In this document: in pieces, positions 38,401-43,215 of the stretch
Layout: every line of letters begins with the position of its first letter
Position numbering within the stretch: the first letter of the stretch is position 1
Source: Ascarosepion bandense
Lineage: Eukaryota > Mollusca > Cephalopoda > Sepiida > Sepiidae
DNA length: 64,000 nt
Direction: 5' to 3'
Assembly: GCA_037127315.1 (NCBI GenBank)
Contig: JBBBDQ010001154.1
Coordinates: forward strand, 1,530,001-1,594,000
Program-made: the position numbers and the translations under genes
The notes under the pieces: model-generated
What the model was told of the DNA's origin: nothing
Seen by the model: only the letters and a program-made list of their open reading frames with translations
Database searches by the model: none

Positions 38401-40210
38401 TTATAAATATTGTCATAGAATGGTGCACTAAATATTTGTCACTAGAGAAATACATTTTACTAAATGTTGTCATTAGAAATACATTGCTAAATATTGTCAC
38501 TATAGAAATACATTGCTAAATATTGTCATTAGAAATACATTTACTAAATATTGTCACTATTAAAAATACATTTGCTAAATATTGTCATTAGAGAAATACA
38601 TTTATAAATATTGTCACTGAAATACATTGCTAAATATTGTCACTATAGAAATACATTTTATAAATATTGTCACTATAGAAATACATTTTATAAATATTGT
38701 CACTATGACCATTTATAAATATTGTCACCTAGAGAAATGCATTGCTAAATATTGTCACTAGAAATGCATTGCTAAATATTGTCATAGAAATACATTGTAA
38801 ATATTGTCACTAGAGAAATACATTGCTAAATATTGTCACTAGAGAAATACATTGCTAAATATTGTCACTAGAGAAATACATTGCTAAATATTGTCATTAA
38901 AGAAATACATTTACTAAATATTGTCATTAGAGAAATACATTGCTAAATATTGTCATTAGAGAAATGCATTGCTAAATATTGTCACTATAGAAATGCATTG
39001 CTCATGTTTTTAATATCAGAATAGATTCTATATTATTATATTGTAGAAATACATAATATTAACAAAAGCATTTTTAATGTTGAAGAATGTAGAGATATTG
39101 GTTGGAATTTTGTTTGATTATTGCTTATAATTTGATTTCTGTTTGTTAATCTCAAGCAATTTCTGTTGTTCACTGTAGGGTATGGTGTTGGTCAGTCCCC
39201 AGCCTTTGTTATTTGCATGTATAGAATTTGAAGCCGACATCTATGTACTGTTCCATGCTAAACAAATCACAACCGGATTCCAGACGACGATACACGTTGG
39301 GAATGTTCGGCAGACAGTGAAAATTATTAAAATGGACAAAGTAAGTCGAGCTCATCGAAGAGAGTGCTTTTTTATTAGCGTTTATGCCATTATAGATGTG
39401 TTGAAGGATTTTGAAACAGGCATGTTTCAAATTTTAGAAAAATTGTTTTGTTTGCTTTTTTTGTGTGGAAATATGTGATGAAAACGAAATGAAATGAACT
39501 ATTTTTGTATAAAATAAGAATCCCAAAGTAAAGGTATCATCGTTTTATGCAGTAATTAGTAACCATTTTTTTTTCTTTCAATGGTGCTACAGTTTCCTTC
39601 TCAGCTCTCGTAAGAAACAAACGTACAAAACTGGATCATTATTATTGGGGTGAGCATGACCTCCTAGTAAATTGCAACGGATCGTTCCTTATTTTTCAAT
39701 TTCAACCATTTTAATTGTACAGTATAACCTGGATATAAGAGACCAGAATAAATGATAAACTCGGATATAAGAGATTTTCTCTGGTCCCAAATTAGAGCCT
39801 GCGGTGATGTATATAAAATAGAGCAAACCCGGATATAAGAGAAACCAGGATATAAGATAAATTTTATCCGGCCCTGACAACTCTCTTATATCAGGGTTAT
39901 ACTCTATTTCCTAACAAAAATCTTGCTATGATGTGCCAATTTTTGCTGTATTATAATAACATGCGCACAATTGGATTTTTCTTTTTCTTTCGTGCATCTA
40001 CTCAGTTCTTTAAGAGTTTCTATTTCCTAACTTTATGTTTTGCAGGAAGCCATAAAAACCAATGAAAAAGCCCTGGTGACATTTCACCTGATTAAACAAC
40101 CTGAGTACATTCGTGTTGGAGCTCGACTGCTTTTCCGTGAGGGCCGAACCAAAGGAATGGGAGAAGTGGTTCATGTCTATCCCTACTTGGATAAACCTCC
40201 TCAAAGATAA
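3443..40210 (+). CDS. GTPBP2: GTP-binding protein 2-like GTPase, C-terminal 460 residues in nine exons
   Basis: This is the only cellular gene recognised. Splicing nine exons gives one uninterrupted frame of 460 residues plus stop; intron phases in order are 0, 0, 1, 2, 0, 2, 0, 0. The GTPase signatures are all visible: P-loop GNVDAGKST (residues 43-51 of the visible part), DLAG (124-127) and SKID (180-183, family form of NKxD). After the G domain, roughly residues 276-460 match the two EF-Tu-like beta-barrel domains of the GTPBP1/GTPBP2 family. Stretches such as [20 protein letters not shown] and [12 protein letters not shown] fit GTPBP2 better than GTPBP1. Family knowledge: translational GTPases linked to rescue of stalled ribosomes together with Pelota. 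The vertebrate protein is about 600 residues, so about 140 N-terminal residues lie upstream of the window. No internal stop or frameshift was found, so the gene appears functional. Confidence 0.93.
4251..4425. repeat. 33-bp minisatellite, five copies
   Basis: The unit contains GGTAATTCAAGTCTTGTCTC followed by CCTACCCAGCGTA. The length is a multiple of three, so reading frames stay open on both strands (repeating [11 protein letters not shown] one way). This is a repeat effect, not evidence of a gene. It lies in the intron between exons a and b. Confidence 0.85.
4890..5165 (-). mobile_element. 3' fragment of Jockey/CR1-like LINE (family J)
   Basis: On the minus strand it matches the 3' region of the longer copies at 29320 and 41750. 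Shared + strand text includes TTGACATTGCATTTAAATTCC, GGAGATTGTAG and CCACAGGTG, the reverse complement of the end of the LINE coding region. Coding capacity is lost. Confidence 0.65.
5166..6015. other. Intronic sequence without recognised feature
   Basis: Ordinary AT-rich intron ending in the pyrimidine-rich acceptor of exon b. No repeat family identified. Confidence 0.4.
6016..6213 (+). CDS. GTPBP2: GTPBP2 exon b (P-loop)
   Basis: Starts after TTTCAG (6010-6015) and ends before GTAAGT (6214). It encodes 66 residues in phase 0. [18 protein letters not shown] carries the nucleotide-binding P-loop (G1) at 6043-6069, followed by [20 protein letters not shown] and SGRTSSIS, the switch I region, which is nearly invariant in GTPBP2. 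Confidence 0.95.
6545..7190. other. Possible old LTR-like sequence split by the inserted tail
   Basis: The sequence around the 6770-6985 insertion is richer in GC than its surroundings and has short repeated GAGTC/AGAGTC motifs. It resembles an LTR in composition, but I could not define TG...CA ends or a target duplication. Weak call. Confidence 0.2.
6770..6985 (+). mobile_element. LINE/SINE 3' tail with poly(A)
   Basis: Contains CCGGTTCACACTCCACCCA and AACAGGTGAAGAGGCTCATC. It ends in GTAGCCCCCTGCGCATCAG and GGGGTGATATGATTAAAA with a long A run, then (TA)n. The same tail ends the element at 63245-63615 and the family J LINE copies. This is a 5'-truncated insertion. Confidence 0.7.
7320..7496. 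mobile_element. piggyBac-type MITE, copy 1
   Basis: A 177-bp element flanked by TTAA on both sides (7316-7319 and 7497-7500). The terminal inverted repeats start CCCTCTAGGGCCATTCGTAT and continue ATCATATTTGATACAG. TTAA duplication and CCC-starting termini are hallmarks of piggyBac-superfamily elements. No transposase is present. Confidence 0.85.
7501..7541. repeat. (GAAA)n microsatellite between two MITEs
   Basis: GAAA-rich run separating the two piggyBac-type MITE copies. Confidence 0.8.
7546..7767. mobile_element. piggyBac-type MITE, copy 2
   Basis: Same termini as copy 1, flanked by TTAA at 7542-7545 and 7768-7771. It is 45 bp longer because of an internal expansion in which AAGGAAACATTTGGTAT occurs twice. 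The rest is almost identical to copy 1, which suggests recent activity or local duplication. Confidence 0.85.
7772..8583. other. Intronic sequence without recognised feature
   Basis: AT-rich with poly(T) runs near 8020-8040 and 8322-8335. No family recognised. Confidence 0.4.
8584..9292 (+). repeat. Unclassified interspersed repeat R, copy 1
   Basis: Begins AGCAGTATAGCTTGGTGTTG and ends TTTATAAATAAGTTTAGATT. The internal conserved block includes CTTGAAACTTCTGAATATCG, GGGGTACCTCGACACAAAAC and AAGAAAATCGGTTCAGC, followed by a (CA)n run. Further copies are at 20151, 56160 and 61229. No protein or RNA-gene homology was recognised. The 5' and 3' blocks are separated by a (TA)n run. Confidence 0.8.
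9293..10080. other. Intronic sequence without recognised feature
   Basis: No recognisable element between repeat R and the mariner relic. Confidence 0.4.
10081..10260 (-). pseudogene. Mariner/Tc1-type transposase relic, C-terminal
   Basis: One minus-strand frame reads [14 protein letters not shown], matching the conserved (S)PDLTPxDFFLWG region around the last catalytic aspartate of mariner-type transposases. A stop codon follows soon after. Only this short relic is recognisable. Confidence 0.6.
10505..10679 (+). CDS. GTPBP2: GTPBP2 exon c (DxxG switch II)
   Basis: Acceptor TGTACAG ends at 10504; donor GTAGGT begins at 10680. It encodes 58 residues plus one base (phase 1). It contains the G3 motif DLAG at 10577-10588 within [20 protein letters not shown] and then [17 protein letters not shown]. 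The open frame runs past the donor, but the GTPBP2 sequence stops matching there and resumes in exon d. Confidence 0.95.
10935..11648. repeat. 29-bp minisatellite, about 24 copies
   Basis: The unit is GCTTCTTTGTACTTCCTGTT plus TTGCTTAAG, with frequent ACTT/GCTT variants at the start. It lies in intron c/d, about 250 bp after exon c. Copies differ by point changes and a few short deletions. Confidence 0.9.
11649..13401. other. Intronic stretch with no assigned feature
   Basis: Includes a region near 12235-12310 with repeated AAGTTCTTGAGAAGTTCT-like motifs and an AATAAA near 12557, which has an LTR-like look but no definable ends. No protein homology seen. Confidence 0.3.
13402..13965. repeat. 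Foldback element with about 155-bp arms
   Basis: The left arm 13402-13559 is the near-exact reverse complement of 13811-13965, with a 251-bp spacer. Outer arms begin TTTTCTAAACATATACTGT; inner arm ends read GGTTCTAAG and CTTAGAACC. It lies in intron c/d, so the pre-mRNA can fold into a long duplex. It is probably a MITE-like foldback. Confidence 0.85.
14021..14164. repeat. Palindromic MITE, family P copy 1
   Basis: A near-perfect palindrome of about 143 bp: left AAATGAGTTATTTTGTTACC, right GGTAGCAAAATAACTCATTT. The centre CAATTTTTAATATTAAAAATTG is itself self-complementary. It is flanked by (TA)n and poly(T) and shares its core with 33974-34075 and 42592-42680. Confidence 0.85.
14262..14314. 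repeat. (CT)n(AT)n microsatellite
   Basis: A run of CT repeats passing into AT repeats, directly before the next foldback. Confidence 0.9.
14315..14958. repeat. Foldback element with arms at 14315-14450 and 14838-14955
   Basis: The left end TTATAAGAAAGTGAAAGAAC matches the reverse complement of the right end. Further inside, CATTTACTTTTATAAA and CTACTCTGTATC pair with the left arm. The spacer includes a duplicated TTATAAAAGCATTATATCAC. It is intronic and flanked by (TA)n on both sides. Confidence 0.75.
14960..15055 (-). mobile_element. SINE family B fragment
   Basis: Contains GCAGACAGATCTGTTTTGCT and GTATCACAGTTCATCAGTAC, the 3' part of family B (element orientation minus). Truncated before the tRNA-like promoter. 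Confidence 0.7.
15056..15360 (+). mobile_element. Family J LINE fragment (reverse transcriptase)
   Basis: Decayed translation contains [12 protein letters not shown] and SKVGIYTD, the same segment as [11 protein letters not shown] and SQVGIYADD in the copy at 30120-30722. Stop codons interrupt it. Opposite in strand to the LINE cluster that starts at 15930. Confidence 0.65.
15665..15881 (+). CDS. GTPBP2: GTPBP2 exon d (SKID guanine specificity)
   Basis: Acceptor TTTTTTGCAG ends at 15664; donor GTATCT begins at 15882. The exon enters in phase 1 and leaves in phase 2. It encodes [19 protein letters not shown] and then the G4 motif SKID at 15730-15741, followed by [19 protein letters not shown] and [13 protein letters not shown]. 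Serine in place of asparagine in the NKxD motif is normal for GTPBP2. Confidence 0.94.
15930..17215 (-). mobile_element. Family J LINE, 3' half
   Basis: On the minus strand it carries [13 protein letters not shown], a classic non-LTR reverse transcriptase motif, then [13 protein letters not shown] at the catalytic site. It runs through the C-terminal domain to the end of the coding region near 15950. Upstream decayed parts extend to about 17215. Frame breaks are frequent. Confidence 0.75.
17216..18300 (-). mobile_element. Cluster of three more family J LINE 3' fragments
   Basis: The motif GAAACTGTTAGC(G/A)TAGAAC and the following TCAACAGTGAAATGA block recur near 17299, 17695 and 17880, each the start of another minus-strand 3' fragment. 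A SINE tail sits between the first two. All fragments have the same orientation as 15930-17215. Confidence 0.65.
17572..17655 (+). mobile_element. SINE family A 3' tail
   Basis: CCCAGTCAGTCATGTCTC followed by GAGACATGATC and ATCACGTATGGCACTTAACT, the diagnostic 3' end of family A, embedded between LINE fragments. Confidence 0.8.
18532..18667 (+). CDS. GTPBP2: GTPBP2 exon e (end of G domain)
   Basis: Acceptor TTTTTTTAG ends at 18531; donor GTGAGG begins at 18668. One base completes a serine codon, then 45 codons follow: [20 protein letters not shown] to [17 protein letters not shown] corresponds to the G5 region and the last helix of the G domain. Confidence 0.93.
18668..20150. other. T-rich intronic stretch
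   Basis: Many T runs, a pyrimidine-rich CTTTTTCTT tract around 19185-19310 and a (TA)n near 19448. No family or exon recognised. Confidence 0.4.
20151..20933 (+). repeat. Unclassified interspersed repeat R, copy 2 (mosaic)
   Basis: Nearly identical to copy 1 at 8584, including AGACTCTTTGGACGTTGGCA and GGGGTACCTCGACACAAAAC. The start block AGCAGTATAGCC occurs twice (20151 and 20559), so this copy is a tandem or nested mosaic. Confidence 0.8.
21130..22062 (+). mobile_element. Family J LINE, 3' end with A-tail
   Basis: The first part (about 21170-21499) encodes [34 protein letters not shown] and [11 protein letters not shown], the C-terminal domain of the non-LTR polymerase also seen at 29555-30151. 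A frameshift follows. The end GTAGCCCCCTGCACACAAGT, CTTGCTTAAGGTGAAATGAT and an A run give a clear 3' terminus at about 22062. Confidence 0.85.
22160..25870 (+). mobile_element. Reverse-transcriptase element, R2-like in appearance, broken
   Basis: The central frame 22906-23586 encodes a reverse transcriptase with [19 protein letters not shown] and the catalytic YMDD at 23452-23463. The part before it (about 22660-22900) has [15 protein letters not shown] and a TAG near 22824. After frame breaks near 23585 and 23826, the thumb and later parts continue. A knuckle-like [13 protein letters not shown] lies near 24446. The last domain (24700-25113) reads [19 protein letters not shown] and [12 protein letters not shown], which could be a restriction-enzyme-like endonuclease; that is inferred. 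The 3' region ends in GATGATGTGTCCTAACCGCAT. The clade is uncertain. Confidence 0.75.
25880..25952 (+). mobile_element. Decayed LINE 3' tail
   Basis: AGTAGCCACTTGTCTTAATG, then TTGTTTGAGGTAAATTGATT and an A run resemble the family J tail. The copy is diverged. Confidence 0.4.
26147..26688. mobile_element. hAT-type non-autonomous element
   Basis: The left end CAGCGGTTGGCAACC and the right end GGTTGCTGACCCTTG are imperfect inverted repeats of the CAGNGGTNGGCAACC type. They are flanked by an 8-bp near-duplication, TTATATAC (26139-26146) and TAATATAC (26689-26696). The 8-bp size is characteristic of hAT elements. No transposase frame inside. Confidence 0.8.
26775..26915 (+). mobile_element. Family J LINE fragment
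   Basis: Contains AGCATAGCTTCACCCTGCCT and CATGGTAATTGTTCTGATGA, corresponding to the [17 protein letters not shown] segment of the LINE C-terminus. Truncated on both sides. Confidence 0.6.
26926..27240 (+). mobile_element. SINE family A, near full length
   Basis: The tRNA-like head GATGTGCATTGTGGTGCAAT has an A-box-like region and B box GTTCGAATTCA. The body includes TTGGTTGGCAACCAGT. The tail is CAGTCAGTCATGTCTC with ATGGCACTTAACTGACTGAC passing into (TA)n. No 5S-like module precedes it. Confidence 0.85.
27400..27597 (+). mobile_element. SINE family A, 3' half
   Basis: Shares GGTTCTATAGCCTTGGTTGG, the CAGTCAGTCATGTCTC tail and GTATCACGTATGGCACTT. The 5' head is missing. Confidence 0.8.
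27598..28369. other. Intronic sequence without recognised feature
   Basis: Contains a C run near 27747 and a short (GA)n at 28198-28214. No element or exon before exon f. Confidence 0.4.
28370..28428 (+). CDS. GTPBP2: GTPBP2 exon f (microexon-sized)
   Basis: Only 59 nt, bounded by ATATTGCAG (ending 28369) and GTAAAT (28429). It encodes [19 protein letters not shown] plus two bases of an arginine codon. This is the first strand pair of the EF-Tu-like domain II. It follows the longest intron in the window (9,702 bp). Confidence 0.93.
28654..29052. repeat. Diverged foldback, arms 28654-28793 and 28958-29052
   Basis: Left ACTATTTACATTGT pairs with right ACAATGTAAATAGT. CTTCTTCAGGTGATTGGAAT and AGATTGTTCTGGTTCCA pair with GACTTTCTTCAAGTGACTAG and TGGAACTAGAACAATCT when reversed. 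It lies in intron f/g. The arms contain more mismatches than the other foldbacks here. Confidence 0.6.
29234..29299. repeat. (CA)n(TA)n microsatellite
   Basis: CA repeats followed by TA repeats, directly at the 3' end of the minus-strand LINE. Confidence 0.9.
29303..32110 (-). mobile_element. Family J non-LTR retrotransposon, longest copy
   Basis: Read on the minus strand. The C-terminal half of an AP-type endonuclease lies at 32054-31626 ([11 protein letters not shown] and SLLDLSF). Then come a linker (31666-31184), pre-RT and fingers (31171-30611, [17 protein letters not shown]), and the reverse transcriptase (30722-30120) with [14 protein letters not shown] and catalytic YADD at 30276-30287. 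The C-terminal domain (30151-29555) has [16 protein letters not shown]. The parts lie in different frames, so it is inactive, and the 5' end is missing. The Jockey/CR1 group is suggested by the domain order. It is antisense inside GTPBP2 intron f/g. Confidence 0.85.
32359..32410. repeat. (TA)n microsatellite
   Basis: Uninterrupted TA run of about 50 bp, left of the tRNA-like palindrome. Confidence 0.9.
32584..32689 (-). pseudogene. Type-II tRNA-like sequence (Leu-like), left arm
   Basis: On the minus strand: acceptor GTCATTC pairs with GAATGAC. The D-arm is GTCGAGAGGTCTAAGAC, the anticodon stem TGCCA/TGGTA, then a long variable region and T-arm GCAGGTTCGAATCTTGC. The 7-nt anticodon loop reads AATCACA, so the usual T at position 33 is missing. 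Not a normal tRNA gene. Confidence 0.55.
32810..32906 (+). pseudogene. Type-II tRNA-like sequence (Leu-like), right arm
   Basis: Acceptor GTCATTC pairs with AAATGAC (one mismatch). The D-arm is GTTGAGAGGTCTAAGAC, the variable arm stem CCCCTA/TAGGGG and the T-arm GCAGGTTCAAATCCTGC (perfect). The anticodon loop GATCACA again lacks T33. It is the inverted partner of the left-arm copy. Confidence 0.55.
33050..33375 (+). mobile_element. Family J LINE fragment
   Basis: Contains the decayed C-terminal region (GTGAAGTGGAAAGATTATAT for VKWKDYI, and GCTGCTAGGAAAGTTGGTTC for AARKVGS). It ends just before the acceptor of exon g. Opposite in strand to the longest copy. Confidence 0.65.
33448..33619 (+). 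CDS. GTPBP2: GTPBP2 exon g (domain II)
   Basis: Acceptor AATTTCAG ends at 33447. The first base completes the arginine codon from exon f, then 57 codons run [20 protein letters not shown] to NVERESLRK. The donor GTTGGT at 33620 is a weak match to consensus, but the protein joins exon h exactly as in the family (ESLRK then GMVLVSP). Confidence 0.92.
33974..34075. repeat. Palindromic MITE, family P copy 2
   Basis: GAAATATTCACCACTTACTT at the left is the reverse complement of the right end (AAGTGGTGAATATTTC with small changes). The core TGCTACCCAAGTTTCAACCA pairs with TGGTTGAAACCTGAGTAGCA. Same core as 14021 and 42592. It lies in intron g/h. Confidence 0.85.
34124..34487. repeat. Foldback element with about 140-bp arms
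   Basis: Outer ends TATAAGAAAAATTAA and TTAATTTTTCTTATA. Internal arms pair over ACAAAGGATTTTACACGAAT and AGATTCACAAAGA. The central loop (about 34270-34350) is A/T-rich. It lies in intron g/h. Confidence 0.8.
34380..34905. repeat. Tandem duplication, about 260-bp unit
   Basis: The block from AAAGACAGAAGCTGATGATG to CACTGGAATCAGGAAGAAAA occurs twice (from about 34398 and 34666). It includes TTAGAGCTCTCTTAGAGAGT and GGATACTCCTTTGGATTCTT in both. The first unit overlaps the right arm of the foldback at 34124. Confidence 0.8.
34970..37150 (-). mobile_element. RTE-type LINE (BovB-like), 5'-truncated and frame-broken
   Basis: Minus-strand frames: linker (36833-36438, [18 protein letters not shown]) and reverse transcriptase fingers/palm (36453-35920, [33 protein letters not shown]). 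Then [19 protein letters not shown] near 35820-35870, catalytic region [12 protein letters not shown], and thumb/C-terminus ([42 protein letters not shown]) down to about 35006. Sequence style matches RTE-clade elements. The YTDD box differs from the usual YADD. The endonuclease is not visible. Located antisense in intron g/h. Confidence 0.85.
37205..37690. other. AT-rich spacer
   Basis: Short (TA)n at 37210-37230, then A-rich sequence. Nothing else recognised. Confidence 0.4.
37691..39003. repeat. Intronic minisatellite, unit about 25-30 bp
   Basis: Roughly 45 copies of TAAATATTGTCACTATAGAA plus ATACATTGC, with variable small deletions and G/A changes. It ends about 175 bp before exon h. 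Length variation between individuals is likely. Confidence 0.92.
39179..39340 (+). CDS. GTPBP2: GTPBP2 exon h (domain III)
   Basis: Acceptor CACTGTAG ends at 39178; donor GTAAGT begins at 39341. It encodes 54 residues in phase 0: [20 protein letters not shown], then [16 protein letters not shown], typical of GTP-translation factor domain III. A long minisatellite ends only about 175 bp upstream. Confidence 0.94.
39720..39904. mobile_element. pogo/Tigger-like MITE
   Basis: The left end CAGTATAACCTGGATATAAG and the right end CTTATATCAGGGTTATACTC are inverted repeats, flanked by TA on each side (39718-39719 and 39905-39906). TA target and CAGT-like termini suit pogo-type elements. Internal copies of the GGATATAAGAGA motif also occur. 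It lies in intron h/i. Confidence 0.75.
40046..40210 (+). CDS. GTPBP2: GTPBP2 terminal coding exon i
   Basis: Acceptor GTTTTGCAG ends at 40045. It encodes 54 residues and a TAA stop at 40208-40210: [20 protein letters not shown], then [20 protein letters not shown] and a short tail. The [11 protein letters not shown] stretch is the hallmark of the family's C-terminus. The tail after it is short and differs from vertebrates, as expected. Confidence 0.93.
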   Translation, partial: EAIKTNEKALVTFHLIKQPEYIRVGARLLFREGRTKGMGEVVHVYPYLDKPPQR

Positions 40211-40540
40211 ATTCTTAACATTCGAAAGTCTTGTTTTTGATTTCCCCCTCGAACGTTTAGCTTATCTTAAAAAACAAATGTTTAAATTCACACCAGAAAT
40301 AACCGTGTTGATATGTATATGTCGGTCACTTATGCAATGCAATGATCAAATTTATTTTACTACTAATCCGATGTTCCCATTCAAAATGTTGTGGCAGCTT
40401 TTAATGTTTATTTTCAATTTAGATTTTGATCTTGTTCTTTCAGGGCAATGTCAGAAACTTTGTGAATTATTCATAAAATCTATCAGAATGGGATAATTTT
40501 TATTTAAACGTACAATAAAAGCACATATACATACACACAC
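40211..40540 (+). other. GTPBP2 3' untranslated region (minimum)
   Basis: AT-rich sequence follows the TAA stop with no further conserved coding. The first canonical poly(A) hexamer is about 300 nt downstream. The cleavage site is inferred, and a longer 3' UTR using later signals is possible. Confidence 0.5.
40514..40519 (+). promoter_or_regulatory. AATAAA polyadenylation signal
   Basis: Canonical AATAAA hexamer 304 nt after the stop codon, followed by a (CA)n/(TA)n run. It is the first such hexamer after the stop. Confidence 0.5.
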
Positions 40541-40547
40541 ACACACA

Positions 40548-40553
40548 TATATG

Positions 40554-40598
<45 letters not shown>

Positions 40599-40756
40599 AT
40601 TTATATATAAAAAATATATATATTTATATATATATATGATATATATATATATATATATGAATATATACTTTTGTATGAATTTGGTTTTGAAAAGCGGCTG
40701 AGACTGTGAAATACCGTATTACCATTGGATTTATAAAAATATCTAACTTTTCTTTC

Positions 40757-40791
<35 letters not shown>

Positions 40792-40795
40792 CAAG
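40548..40795. repeat. (TA)n microsatellite cluster
   Basis: Several TA runs (near 40560-40600, 40640-40660 and 40760-40790) just downstream of the gene. Confidence 0.85.
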
Positions 40796-40799
40796 AACA

Positions 40800-41745
40800 T
40801 CAGAATAATGATTTGCCCCAAGTCTGAGTTTAGTCATTATTTGAGGAATAATTTAAATTAGTATGTTATTGTGATTACTTCATTTTGGTCTGTGGGGAGA
40901 TGCCATCTTTATTTGCTGATGCATTGCATCTAATGATGCCTTTTGATTTGTGATTGCTTTTTAATCTCTTACCACCTCATAAATGCAAGATTGATGAATG
41001 CAAAAAAAAAAACTCTTAAGAAACTGAAATTTATGAAAAATATAGAAAAGATTATCATTTATAGCATATATCTGAGGAAGGCTCAAGAGCTAACTGGTTG
41101 AAATATGGTGCCCGAAATGTGAATGTAGGTGTCTGAATTTTTCATTGAAAAATGAATATAACTGACATTAATAAATGCATGCACACACACACACACACAC
41201 ACACAGGACAATAATATATAAATTTGATGTATTGAACAATTTTTGGAAAATGTTTTTTGTGCTAAACATTTCATAATTTATTTAGGACTTCATTGAACTT
41301 TGTTGATGTTATTTATGTTGAGGTGACTTATATGTGTGCTTGAAAAGAAAAATAATTTAATTTTTAACATCCCCTCTCCTTCATACACATGTGTAGTTGC
41401 AACAACATAAACATTGCTTTAGTGAAATGAACTTATAAAGGACAATACATATTCCATGAAATCTTTTTCCATATTGTCATAGATTTTCCTAATATATATA
41501 TATATTCGTAAAGGAGGTGGTTGTTAGGTGGTTTGTCAAAACAAAAGAACAGAATATATATATGAATATATGAGTATATGTATATTTATATATATATATT
41601 ATTTATATACATATATTATATATATATATATATATGATTTATTAGACCATCAGATGATAGATAAAAAAAAAGTGTCCAAGTCACACTCAAAACAAAACAA
41701 CAGAATATGCAGAGCCAACAATATGTCATAGAATGAAATATACAC
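40800..41745. other. Intergenic, microsatellites only
   Basis: (CA)n at 41180-41204 and TA-rich runs at 41490-41510 and 41558-41635. No element or gene recognised. Confidence 0.4.
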
Positions 41746-41749
41746 CACT

Positions 41750-42600
41750 TTTTTTTTTTTTTTTTTTTAATCGTGTCACCCCAAGCAAGGCATTTCACTG
41801 CCACTATAGCGCAGGGGGTTACATAGAGGGGTTGGGTATAGGAATTTTTGTTTTTTTTTTTGATCGTGTCACCCCAAGCAAGGCATTCCACTGCCACTAT
41901 AGCGCAGGGGGTTACATAGAGAGGTTGGGTATAGGAAATGTCAGAAGGAGGGTGATAGATGACTTAGGATGTACATAGGGAGAGAGTTGGAGAGAATGGG
42001 TGTGAGTTAGTGTGTTAGGAGGTGTCTATTGACCTTACATTTAAACTCCTGGAGGTTGTAGCCGTCGGGGAAGCAAGTATGAGGAAGGGAATTCCACAGG
42101 CAGGAAGTGCGAGGAAAGAAGCTGTTGGAGTAGAAATTGCGGTTACATTTCATCGGTTTCACTGTAAAAGGGTGGGACCTAGTTGCCAATCTAGTATCTC
42201 ATGCAAATTCACATCTAGGGGGCACCAGTGATTTAAGTTCATCAGAGCAGAAGCCATGAAAGTATTTATAGAAGAGGCACAAGGAAGCCACATCACGCCG
42301 GTGAGAGAGATACTGCAGGCAGTCAGCCAAATCGCTATCAGTCACATTACAGATTCTTCGCTGTATTTTGTCAAGAAACCCAAGGAGAATAGAAGGGGCA
42401 CCCGACCAGATGTGGCAGCAGTACTCGATACACGGGCGGATGGTGGATTTATATAATTGCAGGATAGATTCAGGCGGAAAGAATTTCCAGGCCCTGCACA
42501 GAGAGCCGACTTTCATAGCTTCAATGGATTCGACGTAGTCATTCCACTTGAGGTCTGCTGAGAGTGTCAGGCCAAGCAGGCGTAGTGATTTTTTACTTGC
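41750..42600 (-). mobile_element. Family J LINE, 3' end with doubled tail
   Basis: The minus-strand C-terminal domain (42516-42007) includes [28 protein letters not shown] and [17 protein letters not shown], then SNSFFPRTSCLWNSLPH. The tail block TCGTGTCACCCCAAGCAAGG with CACTGCCACTATAGCGCAGG occurs twice (about 41772 and 41864), each next to a T run. Confidence 0.85.
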
Positions 42601-42680
42601 TTCCTAGGTTTTAACCACACCTGTCTTCTCAGGCAAAGAAGGGAGGAGACCAGTGTGGTCGAAACTTAGGTAGCAGTTAA
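42592..42680. repeat. Palindromic MITE, family P copy 3
   Basis: TTGCTTCCTAGGTTTTAACC and GGTCGAAACTTAGGTAGCA are imperfect inverted partners of the same kind as at 14021 and 33974. This copy is more diverged. Confidence 0.6.
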
Positions 42681-42709
42681 GTGGTGTGTATTTTGTTCCA
42701 TCACACACA

Positions 42710-42742
42710 AAAACACACACACACACACACACACACACATGT
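42710..42742. repeat. (CA)n microsatellite
   Basis: Clean CA run. Confidence 0.9.
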
Positions 42743-43088
42743 GTCATTTATTGCATATTTGGTAGCATTTGTATGACTACTGCAAAAGATGCCAATGTTG
42801 TCATGCGTAGTCAATAAAATGTCAGACACTAGCTGGACATCTGTGATGACGTCATATATATGTGATAGATTTTTATTTCCTATTTATTCTAAATTTTCTT
42901 CAGAAAATCTCACTAGAAGGAGAGAAATTAAATTTATAAAGATCATTGTGAATCATATTTGCAGTCATCTTTCATTTATGGTAAAACAATTGATAAAATT
43001 TTGTAAATGTAAAACACAAATAAGAATGTTTATTTTTTTCTTTATTATCATCAACATCATCATAACTTGGAAGGCATTAAGTGTTGGC

Positions 43089-43159
43089 ATTAATCTGACC
43101 CTGCAAGTTTGAAAATATCAAAGATAAACATATCTCACTCAAAGATGTGTGTGTGTGCA

Positions 43160-43215
<56 letters not shown>

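Noticed and set aside
40113..40496. 127-residue frame overlapping the last GTPBP2 exon
   Set aside because: It is out of frame with the conserved exon and runs into the AT-rich 3' UTR.
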